Shown in pieces: positions 30,151 through 38,902 of a stretch of DNA of 64,000 bases (position 1 is its first letter; every line of letters starts with the position of its first letter). The position numbers and the translations under genes were made by a program. The DNA comes from Thioclava marina (GTDB taxonomy: Bacteria; Pseudomonadota; Alphaproteobacteria; Rhodobacterales; Rhodobacteraceae). The notes under the pieces were generated by a model, which saw only the letters and a list, made by a program, of their open reading frames with translations, was not told the origin of the DNA and ran no database searches. The stretch is from assembly GCF_002020135.1 (NCBI RefSeq), contig NZ_MPZS01000001.1:1550001-1614000 (forward strand). Direction: 5' to 3'.

Positions 30151-30819
30151 TCAGCGCATCCGCGTCAGAACCTCGCGCGCGGCACTCACAAGGTGCCGCC
30201 GCAACGCATTCTCGGTCCGCTTGGGATCGTGGTCGAGCAGCGCCGAGACGATCGCCTCGTGTTCTTCGTTCGAGACCTCCATCCGCACATCGTTGCGCAG
30301 CTGCGACTTGCGGAACGGAGCGAGCTTGAGCCGCAGCGCGTTCGACAGCTCGATCAGATCGCGGTTATGGGTCGCGTCGTAGATGCGCTGGTGGAATTCG
30401 GTATTGGCGGCCTCATAGGCCTCGAACTCGCCGCGCTGCGCCATCTGCCCCATCGCGCGATGCAGATCCTCGATCTCCGCCCGCTCGCCGATCGTCATCC
30501 GGTCCGCAGCCAGACGCCCGCACATCGCCTCGATCTCGCCCATCGCCTCGAACATCTGCTCGATCCGCTCGCGCGTGATGTTGGCGACGACCACGCCTCG
30601 ATAGGGCATCCGCTCGGCCAGCGACATCGCGACGAGCTTGTGCAGCGCCTCGCGGATCGGCGTGCGCGAGACACCGAAACGCTGAACGAGCGACAACTCG
30701 TCGAGCTTGCTGCCCGCCGTCAGATCGCCTGAAACGATCTCGGCTTCGAGCTGTTCAGCGATCACCGTTCCCTGCAATTTGCGCGGTGCCGGCGTCTGCG
30801 TCCCTTCTGATGCCGGCAT
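30151..30819 (-). CDS. GntR-family regulator, FadR/FCD subfamily
   Basis: A 222-aa repressor-type protein. The winged helix lies at residues 12-80 (SGDLTAGSKLDELSLVQRFG then SRTPIREALHKL). The all-helical FCD ligand domain follows, with metal-binding His residues in EFHQRIYDATHNRDL and EHEAIVSALLDHD. The ATG at 30819 follows AGGGAGGG; further ATGs upstream are weaker. It is convergent with the TRAP operon and probably binds TTTTGTATACAAAA at 24659. Confidence 0.87.
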   Translation of the reverse strand: MPASEGTQTPAPRKLQGTVIAEQLEAEIVSGDLTAGSKLDELSLVQRFGVSRTPIREALHKLVAMSLAERMPYRGVVVANITRERIEQMFEAMGEIEAMCGRLAADRMTIGERAEIEDLHRAMGQMAQRGEFEAYEAANTEFHQRIYDATHNRDLIELSNALRLKLAPFRKSQLRNDVRMEVSNEEHEAIVSALLDHDPKRTENALRRHLVSAAREVLTRMR

Positions 30820-31091
30820 GCGCCCTCCCTGGTTCATCAGCTGCCCTTTATCTCCCTGTTTTTTATAGGATCGACGCACGAGTTTCCAGAGCGATGGCCC
30901 ACCTAGCCCCTATTCTCCCATCGGTTTTCGGGCGGCACGGACCGCCTTGCGAGGAAGCCACCCGCGCCGAGGGCTGCCTGCCGCCTCAGCGCGAGGCAAT
31001 CGGCAAGATGCCGACCCGGGCCCGCCCCCCTTCGCCCTTCCCAAATCGTGGAAGTTGCGGCAATCTCCTTGCCAACCAAAAGGAGCAGTTC

Positions 31092-31121
31092 ATGCCCAAT
31101 CAAAGAATGGCATCGGCCTGA
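31092..31121 (+). CDS. Possible 9-codon leader ORF
   Basis: The tiny frame MPNQRMASA has the best ribosome-binding site in the neighbourhood (AAAGGAG, seven bases upstream) and its stop overlaps the ATG of the next ORF as TGATG. This arrangement fits a leader that delivers ribosomes to the small membrane protein. It may equally mark a frameshift in a longer ancestral small gene. Confidence 0.35.
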   Translation: MPNQRMASA

Positions 31122-31279
31122 TGGGCGTGCTTTTCAGCCTTTTCGCAACGGCTGGCTCGCGGCTTGTCGGGATCGCGCTGGCGCTTGCGATCTGGCTGAT
31201 CTCTCGCCCCGGCGGGTGGGCGGTATTGGTTGTGTTGATCTTGCTGGGATTGAAGGTCTTTCCCGACGGAAATTCGTAA
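31121..31279 (+). CDS. 52-aa hydrophobic small protein
   Basis: The frame encodes a protein of 52 residues with two hydrophobic stretches (VLFSLFATAGSRLVGIALAL and a second, GWAVLVVLILLGLKVF, after a GG turn). It has no Shine-Dalgarno of its own and would rely on the upstream 9-codon frame. It lies 18 bases before the SPFH gene and may be a partner in that membrane complex. No family is recognised. Confidence 0.5.
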   Translation: MGVLFSLFATAGSRLVGIALALAIWLISRPGGWAVLVVLILLGLKVFPDGNS

Positions 31280-31297
31280 AAGGGAATAGGGGACAAA

Positions 31298-32179
31298 ATG
31301 GGTATCGAGAACATTCTGGGCGGCGGCGACATCGTGATGATCGCCGTCGCGGCGCTGCTGATCCTGTCGGTTTTCCTTGGAGTCCGGATCGTGCCGCAAT
31401 CCGAAAAACACGTGGTCGAGCGCTTTGGACGGCTGCGCGCCGTGCTCGGACCGGGGATCAACTTCATCGTCCCCTTCCTCGACCGCGTCCCCCACAAGAT
31501 CTCGATCCTCGAACGCCAGCTCCCCAATGCGCTGCAAGACGCGATCACCGCCGACAACGTGCTGGTAAAGGTCGAAACCTCGGTCTTCTACCGCATCACC
31601 GAGCCTGAAAAGACCGTCTACCGGATCCGCGACGTGGATGCGGCGATCGCGACGACGGTCGCGGGGATCGTGCGCTCCGAAATCGGCGTGATGGAACTCG
31701 ACGAGGTGCAATCGAACCGCTCGCAACTCATCGCCAAGGTGCGTGAGCAGGTCGCCGCGATGGTCGATGACTGGGGGATCGAGGTGACGCGCGCCGAGAT
31801 TCTCGACGTCAATCTCGACGAGGCGACGCGGGCCGCGATGCTCCAGCAGCTCAATGCCGAGCGGGCCCGCCGGGCGCTCGTCACCGAAGCCGAGGGCAAG
31901 AAACGCGCGGTGGAACTTGCCGCCGAGGCACAGCTTTTTCAGGCGCAGAAAGAGGCCGAAGCCCGCCGGATCGGCGCCGACGCCGAGGCCTACGCAACTG
32001 AGGTGGTGGCCGCAGCCATTGCCAAGAACGGGCTTGAAGCCGCGCAATATCAGGTGGCGCTGAAACAGGTCGATGCGCTCTCGCAGGTCGCCAAGGGTGA
32101 GGGCAAGCAGACGGTGATCCTGCCTGCCGCGGCACTCGAAGCCTTCACCAATGCGTTCAAGCTTTTGGGGGCGAAATGA
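31298..32179 (+). CDS. SPFH/Band 7 (stomatin-like) membrane protein
   Basis: A 293-aa protein with one N-terminal transmembrane helix (residues 8-28), the Band 7 domain (IVPQSEKHVVERFGRLRAVL, then VFYRITEPEKTVYRI and RSEIGVMELDEV) and a long alanine/glutamate-rich helix likely to form a coiled coil. Such proteins (QmcA/stomatin type) assemble into membrane scaffolds. The stop overlaps the ATG of the NfeD gene by four bases, the classical stomatin/NfeD operon. Confidence 0.92.
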   Translation: MGIENILGGGDIVMIAVAALLILSVFLGVRIVPQSEKHVVERFGRLRAVLGPGINFIVPFLDRVPHKISILERQLPNALQDAITADNVLVKVETSVFYRITEPEKTVYRIRDVDAAIATTVAGIVRSEIGVMELDEVQSNRSQLIAKVREQVAAMVDDWGIEVTRAEILDVNLDEATRAAMLQQLNAERARRALVTEAEGKKRAVELAAEAQLFQAQKEAEARRIGADAEAYATEVVAAAIAKNGLEAAQYQVALKQVDALSQVAKGEGKQTVILPAAALEAFTNAFKLLGAK

Positions 32180-32454
32180 TGGAATACTGGCAAATGCCCT
32201 GGGTCTGGGTGCTTGCGGGCGTGATCCTCGCCGGTGCAGAGATGCTGATCCCGGGCTTCCTCTTCCTCGGTTTCGCAATCGGCGCGGTACTGGTCGGCGC
32301 GCTGATCTGGATCGGGCTGTTGGGCAACTCCATAGCCGTAACCCTCGTGGTCTTCGCCGTGCTCTCGATCATCGCCTGGCTCGCACTGCGCAAGGGAATG
32401 GGCGTGCGCAAGGGGCAAACCAAGCTCTGGGATCGCGACATCAACGAAAACTGA
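32176..32454 (+). CDS. NfeD-family protein, short form
   Basis: A 92-aa membrane protein with two or three helices (WVWVLAGVILAGAEMLIPG, then GAVLVGALIWIGLLGNSIAV and a third). It lacks the ClpP-like protease domain of long NfeD proteins and seems too short for a full OB-fold C-terminus. It partners the upstream SPFH protein. Start and overlap are unambiguous. Confidence 0.85.
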   Translation: MMEYWQMPWVWVLAGVILAGAEMLIPGFLFLGFAIGAVLVGALIWIGLLGNSIAVTLVVFAVLSIIAWLALRKGMGVRKGQTKLWDRDINEN

Positions 32455-32822
32455 GCCCGCGTGACGGAACGGTGTGCTGGCGTCGCCGGTTCTTCGATAA
32501 GTCTTTGAACGGCAGATTTTCACCTGTAACGATTACCCAAGCGAGACCCGCGGTCGGCTTTTTCCGATCGCGCTCGTCTTCGCTCCGGGGTCGTCACTAG
32601 TATTACGGTGGCAACCTCCCTGAGCGGCAACGAGAGCGTCGAGGTGACGCTTGTCCCGGCTTCCAAGTGAGAGGCCCGGTCCGGCCATTTCCGGGTGGGC
32701 GGGCAAAAGAAAGCGGCGCCCCGATGGGCGCCGTTTTGCCTATGTCGAGAGTTTTTCGGAACTGCCCGGTTGGTCCCACGTTGATGTGCCGAAGACATGC
32801 ACAAGAGTGATGGGAGAACATC
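32455..32822. other. 368-base intergenic region with a terminator
   Basis: Between NfeD and the first small one-TM protein there is no clear gene. A 20-codon frame from a GTG at 32608 (ending VTLVPASK) has protein-like codon use but no ribosome-binding site. An intrinsic terminator lies at 32714-32737. The stretch could be the 3' UTR of the SPFH operon or hold a small RNA ending at that terminator. Confidence 0.45.
32714..32737 (+). terminator. Intrinsic terminator in the NfeD/small-protein gap
   Basis: Stem CGGCGCC/GGCGCCG (32714-32720 with 32727-32733) followed by TTTT. It is 260 bases after NfeD and 86 bases before the next gene, so it probably ends an independent or very long 3' transcript. 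Confidence 0.65.
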
Positions 32823-33086
32823 ATGGCTACTGAAATTCGTAACGAGAAATCCGGCCTCGGCGGGATCTACTTTGTCCTCGGCGCTGTCGTCGTCGCACTC
32901 GGCCTCGTCCTGTGGTTCGTCATGGCCCCGACCGCGGACGGCCCCGGCGTGCCCACCGGCGACGCCAATTCCACTTCGGTCACGATCGAGAGCCAGACCA
33001 CGGCGCCGGCCCCGGCCGACAGCGCCCCGGCCAGCGATGGCGGCACGAGCGCTCAGGGTTCGGCTTCGGGCGGCACCGCGAACTGA
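32823..33086 (+). CDS. Small single-TM protein with Ala/Thr-rich tail (paralogue 1)
   Basis: An 87-aa protein: a short charged N-terminus, one helix at residues 12-35 (GLGGIYFVLGAVVVALGLVL), and a low-complexity tail rich in Ala, Thr, Ser, Gly and Pro. The positive-inside rule predicts the tail in the periplasm. The ATG is 86 bases after an intrinsic terminator. It resembles the protein at 33238 in layout and helix sequence. Function is unknown. Confidence 0.72.
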   Translation: MATEIRNEKSGLGGIYFVLGAVVVALGLVLWFVMAPTADGPGVPTGDANSTSVTIESQTTAPAPADSAPASDGGTSAQGSASGGTAN

Positions 33087-33120
33087 TCCGAGACCACATC
33101 GAGCCTTCACGGCCTATTGA

Positions 33121-33147
33121 AGCGGCGTCCTGCGGGGCGCCGCTTTA
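33121..33147 (+). terminator. Probable terminator after the first small-TM gene
   Basis: AGCGGCG (33121-33127) pairs with CGCCGCT (33138-33144), followed by TTTA. The T-run is short, so read-through into the second small gene is possible. Confidence 0.5.
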
Positions 33148-33237
33148 TCATTGGCAACGACCTGCCGATGCCACAGGCCAAAAGGAACGTGGCCACCGGC
33201 GGCGCGTTAACCCTTTGGAACAAGATATGGAGCTGTC

Positions 33238-33474
33238 ATGGCGCGCGACCCTTCCCGGCAGACCAGCCTTGGCGGGCTTTTATTTACCCTCGTGGCCCTC
33301 GCGGTCGCCTTGGGCGTGGTTGTCTGGCTGGTGGCCGATACCCCCATCGACGGTGGATCGCAGACCGCGACGGATCCGCCGCCGTTGAACCCCGTCAGCG
33401 ATTCGGAGGCGACGATCGAGGTCTCGCCCGCGCCGCATACGAGCGGCCCGGCAACGGGCGGTGCGGGCCAGTAA
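33238..33474 (+). CDS. Small single-TM protein (paralogue 2)
   Basis: A 78-aa protein with the same plan as its neighbour: MARDPSRQTS, a helix SLGGLLFTLVALAVALGVVV ending WLV, then a Pro/Ala/Thr-rich periplasmic tail. The shared LGG-x-x-F/Y and VALG-x-V segments suggest tandem duplication and divergence. A GGAG site precedes the ATG. It ends one base before the convergent pyrF stop. Confidence 0.7.
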   Translation: MARDPSRQTSLGGLLFTLVALAVALGVVVWLVADTPIDGGSQTATDPPPLNPVSDSEATIEVSPAPHTSGPATGGAGQ

Positions 33475-33475
33475 T

Positions 33476-34186
33476 TCAGCTGCGCAGTTCTGCGACGATC
33501 GCCTCTGCCGCCGCACGCGGATCGGCGGCGCGGTGGATCGGGCGGCCGACAACGATATGATCCACGCCGGCTTCGACAGCCGCGGCGGGCGTGGCGATAC
33601 GCTTCTGATCACCCAGCTCGGCCCCGGCGGGACGCACGCCCGGCGTCACGATCAGCTTGCCGTTCGCTTCCGGAAGCGCGCGGATCATCGCGGCCTCCTG
33701 CGGCGAGGCGATCACCCCGTCGGCGCCCGCCTCGAAGGCGCGTCCGGCCCGTTCCGCCACGAGATCGCGGATCGCGCCTTCCTTGATCAGAGCCCCATCA
33801 AGATCCTCGCGATCAAGCGAGGTCAGGATCGTCACCGCGAGGATTTTCAGGTCTTTGCCCGCCGCGCCTTCCTTCGCGGCTTTCACCACGTAGGGATCGC
33901 CGTGCACGGTCAGGAAATCGAGGTCGAACTGCGCCAGCCCGCGCACGGCATTTTCCACCGTCGCGCCAATATCGAAGAGCTTCATGTCGAGGAAGATCCG
34001 CTTGCCCTGATCCTGCTTGAGCTCGGTCGCGAGCGCCAGCCCGCCCCCGGTCAGCATACCCAGCCCGATCTTGTAGAAGGAGACCGCGTCACCAAGCTGG
34101 TTGGCCAGCATCAGGCCTTCATATGCGTTGGGCACGTCGAGAGCGACGATCAGGCGGTCATCGGCAGGCAGGGTCAGGTCGGTCAT
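33476..34186 (-). CDS. pyrF: Orotidine-5'-phosphate decarboxylase
   Basis: A 236-aa TIM-barrel enzyme converting OMP to UMP in the last step of pyrimidine synthesis. The catalytic Asp-Lys-Asp array is visible in LDMKLFDIGAT, with the N-terminal IVALDVPNA and the C-terminal phosphate-binding segments VTPGVRPAG and HIVVGRPIHRAADP. Length is standard. It stands 70 bases downstream of a small unknown gene on the same strand. Confidence 0.96.
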   Translation of the reverse strand: MTDLTLPADDRLIVALDVPNAYEGLMLANQLGDAVSFYKIGLGMLTGGGLALATELKQDQGKRIFLDMKLFDIGATVENAVRGLAQFDLDFLTVHGDPYVVKAAKEGAAGKDLKILAVTILTSLDREDLDGALIKEGAIRDLVAERAGRAFEAGADGVIASPQEAAMIRALPEANGKLIVTPGVRPAGAELGDQKRIATPAAAVEAGVDHIVVGRPIHRAADPRAAAEAIVAELRS

Positions 34187-34256
34187 CGGGGGGCTCCTTT
34201 GCGGGTCGCCCCCTGATGCGGGTCAATGGCCGCGACGTCAAGCGGGCGCGGCCCGA

Positions 34257-34466
34257 TCAGAGACCGCCGATCCCGCGCCGCTGCGCCTCGCGCGTCAGCG
34301 CGCGGGTCAATTGGCGATGGCTGATGCCGGGCGCGGCGTCAACGCGAACGGGAACCCGCAGGGGTTCGACGAGGCCGGGGGTGAAGAATTCAACGACCGC
34401 CTCGAACCGGCGATGCGCGGCGTTATAGATCAGGCGGGCGATACGCGTGGCCGTGGCGTGATGCAT
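34257..34466 (-). CDS. Conserved small hypothetical protein
   Basis: A 69-aa basic protein (MHHATATRIARLIYN at the N-terminus). It seems to be a compact alpha/beta fold without membrane segments; function is not recognised. The ATG at 34466 follows GGAGG at good spacing; a second ATG at 34481 is possible. It lies between pyrF and the clpB heat-shock promoter and is transcribed away from clpB. Confidence 0.6.
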   Translation of the reverse strand: MHHATATRIARLIYNAAHRRFEAVVEFFTPGLVEPLRVPVRVDAAPGISHRQLTRALTREAQRRGIGGL

Positions 34467-34559
34467 CGGCGGAGCCTCCATTCCATCGGGACTGTCGAAA
34501 GGTAAACGCCAATTCTTGCGATTTGGTTTCCTGCTGCGGCGAAATGGCCGGTCCGGACC

Positions 34560-34588
34560 CTTGAAGCCCCCGCGCTCAGCGCCCATTT
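34560..34588 (+). promoter_or_regulatory. Sigma-32 (RpoH) type promoter of clpB
   Basis: CTTGAA (34560-34565) and GCCCATTT (34581-34588) are separated by 15 bases, against the RpoH consensus CTTGAAA and CCCCATNT with a spacer of 11-16. The predicted start is about 70 bases upstream of the clpB ATG. Heat-shock control of clpB is well known in proteobacteria. Confidence 0.82.
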
Positions 34589-34665
34589 TCCTATCGAGAC
34601 CCGGTCAGGACGGCGCCTATTCAGGGCCAGACACATCCCGGGGGCTTTAGAAAAGGAGAATACCG

Positions 34666-37290
<2,625 letters not shown>

Positions 37291-37313
37291 GGCCGGGTTC
37301 AAACCGATTGCGA

Positions 37314-37337
37314 GGGGCGGAGCGATCCGCCCCTTTT
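37314..37337 (+). terminator. Intrinsic terminator of clpB
   Basis: A perfect 8-bp stem GGGGCGGA/TCCGCCCC with a GCGA tetraloop followed by TTTT, 24 bases after the clpB stop. Confidence 0.88.
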
Positions 37338-37350
37338 CCATGTCCGGGTC

Positions 37351-37410
37351 AGGGGGCGCTGCCCCCTCGGGCTTCGCCCTCACCCCCGAGATATTTGGAT
37401 CAAGAAGAAG
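37351..37410 (-). repeat. Dispersed palindromic repeat, copy D1
   Basis: A minus-strand copy with hairpin AGGGGGCGCTGCCCCCT, then CACCCCCGAGATATTTGGAT and CAAGAAGAAG. It faces copy D2, so the pair forms a large inverted repeat. Confidence 0.75.
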
Positions 37411-37419
37411 CGCGCGATT

Positions 37420-37482
37420 CCTTCTTCTTGACGAAAATATCTCGGGGGAGGCCGCTGGCGGCCGGGGGCAGCGCCCCCTTTT
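37420..37482 (+). repeat. Dispersed palindromic repeat, copy D2
   Basis: A plus-strand copy beginning CCTTCTTCTTGACGAAAATA, then TCTCGGGGGAG, GCCGCTGGCGGC and the GGGGGCAGCGCCCCC hairpin. With D1 it makes a head-to-head pair about 130 bases long that could fold into a cruciform. It lies between the terminators of clpB and rpmJ. Confidence 0.75.
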
Positions 37483-37512
37483 GCTCGCGTCACATTTGGA
37501 CGGATGGAAACA

Positions 37513-37549
37513 AAAAGGCCGTGCCGGGATAACCCTGGCACGGCCTTTT
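37513..37549 (-). terminator. Intrinsic terminator of rpmJ
   Basis: A 13-bp stem (AAAAGGCCGTGCC with its complement GGCACGGCCTTTT) around an 11-base loop, with T-rich ends on both strands. It follows the rpmJ stop on the minus strand and can also act on the plus strand. Confidence 0.85.
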
Positions 37550-37571
37550 CATTCGTTTCGGCTCTGTCGCC

Positions 37572-37697
37572 TCAGCCCTGGCGGGCTTTGAAGCGCTTCT
37601 GCGTCTTGTTGATCACGTAGACGCGGCCTTTGCGGCGCACGACCTGGCAATCGCGATGACGCTGCTTGAGCGAGCGGAGCGAGTTGCGGACCTTCAT
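37572..37697 (-). CDS. rpmJ: Ribosomal protein L36, zinc-free form
   Basis: A 41-aa 50S subunit protein beginning [20 protein letters not shown] and ending [11 protein letters not shown]. The classical zinc ribbon (C-x2-C...C-x4-H) is reduced to a single Cys, so this is the so-called C-minus type, normal for many alphaproteobacteria. It has its own terminator. tRNA-Val lies 80 bases upstream on the same strand. Confidence 0.95.
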   Translation of the reverse strand: MKVRNSLRSLKQRHRDCQVVRRKGRVYVINKTQKRFKARQG

Positions 37698-37777
37698 CGG
37701 CCTTCTCCTGTATCGCGGCGCAAGGTGCGCCTTGAAAAACGAATGCCCCGGGCCTCTCAGCCGGGGCGGCGAATAGA

Positions 37778-37852
37778 TGGTGGGCGGTACTGGGATCGAA
37801 CCAGTGGCCACTACGATGTCAACGTAGTGCTCTACCGCTGAGCTAACCGCCC
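37778..37852 (-). tRNA. tRNA-Val (anticodon GAC)
   Basis: The 75-base cloverleaf reads GGGCGGU at the 5' end and ACCGCCC-A-CCA at the 3' end. The acceptor stem is seven perfect base pairs, the D-arm contains GCUC/GAGC, and the anticodon stem CUACG/CGUAG encloses the loop UUGACAU with anticodon GAC. The T-arm has CUGG/CCAG around UUCGAUC. CCA is encoded in the genome. Confidence 0.95.
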
Positions 37853-38034
37853 ACGCCCGTTCGACCCCGTTTTATTGCCTTTGATTCGCGCTTGCGGGCT
37901 GGGCCGCTAAGGGAACCGAAAGGCGCGGTGTCGCGTCGGTCTGGGGGTCTATATAAAGAGTCGAAACGGCTTTCAAGAGGGTTTTGGTGCGAAAGCGTTC
38001 CGGTGTAGGATATTAGCCGATCACAAGAGGTTCC

Positions 38035-38901
38035 ATGAGCGACAGCCCAGCCCTTCCGCCGCCGTTCCGGCTGATCCGCCCCGCGGCGGTACACACGGCT
38101 GCGATCTTCGCCTCGCCGCATTCGGGTGCGCATTATCCGCAAAGTCTCCGCGATCGCACGGTGCTCGACATGGCGCGGCTGCGTTCTTCCGAGGATGCTT
38201 TCGTGGATCGCTTGCTTGCGCCGGTGCCGCGGCTTGGGGCGCCTTTGCTTGCAGCGGAGTATCCGCGCGCCTGGGTGGATCTCAACCGCGGGCCCGAGGA
38301 GCTCGATTCGGCCCTGATCGCAGGGTTGGAACGTTCGACCCCGAGCCCGCGCGTCGCCGCCGGTCTCGGCGTCATTCCGCGGGTCGTTTCGGGCGCGCGC
38401 GCGATCTATCGCGGCAAGATCCCCAGGATGGAGGCCGAGGCGCGGCTCAACCATGTCTGGCATCCCTATCACGACCAGCTGGCGGCGCTGATGATCGAGG
38501 CGCATCGCGCGTTCGGTCAGGCGATCCTGCTCGACGTGCATTCCATGCCCTCCGAGGCGCTCGATTCGCTTGGCCATCGGCGCCCTCAGATCGTGCTCGG
38601 GGATCGCTACGGAGCGAGTGCGGATCGCGCGCTGATGCGCGAGGTCGAGCTCGCCTTCAGCGATGAGGGGCTTTCGGTGTCGCGCAACAGTCCGTTTGCC
38701 GGGGCGTATATCGCGCAACGCTACGGGCGGCCGCGCGAGGGATATCACGTCATCCAGATCGAGATCGACCGGGCGCTCTACATGGATCAGGAAGCGATCG
38801 CGCCGAGCGCCGAGTTCAAGGCCTTTGCCGCGGTGATGGAGCGGGTGGCCGCGAAGATCGTGAGGCTCGGGGCGCAGCCGTTGCGTCACGCCGCAGAGTA
38901 G
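38035..38901 (+). CDS. N-formylglutamate amidohydrolase family protein
   Basis: A 288-aa metallohydrolase. It has the metal-binding ASPHSGAHYP near residue 26, DLNRGPEELD at ~80, LDVHSMPS at ~165, and the C-terminal EIDRALYMDQ. The family includes HutG, which frees glutamate from N-formylglutamate in histidine degradation, though hut genes are not nearby, so another N-acyl amino acid may be the substrate. It is convergent with dinB, with a single base between the stops. Confidence 0.86.
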   Translation: MSDSPALPPPFRLIRPAAVHTAAIFASPHSGAHYPQSLRDRTVLDMARLRSSEDAFVDRLLAPVPRLGAPLLAAEYPRAWVDLNRGPEELDSALIAGLERSTPSPRVAAGLGVIPRVVSGARAIYRGKIPRMEAEARLNHVWHPYHDQLAALMIEAHRAFGQAILLDVHSMPSEALDSLGHRRPQIVLGDRYGASADRALMREVELAFSDEGLSVSRNSPFAGAYIAQRYGRPREGYHVIQIEIDRALYMDQEAIAPSAEFKAFAAVMERVAAKIVRLGAQPLRHAAE

Positions 38902-38902
38902 A

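Noticed and set aside
32608-32670. A 20-codon frame ending VTLVPASK before the 32714 terminator
   Set aside because: The codon use is protein-like, but no Shine-Dalgarno, homologue or partner is seen; it is too short to call.
37572-37697. Considered whether rpmJ is a degenerate pseudogene because it lacks zinc ligands
   Set aside because: Zinc-free L36 proteins are normal in alphaproteobacteria, and the length, terminator and context are intact.
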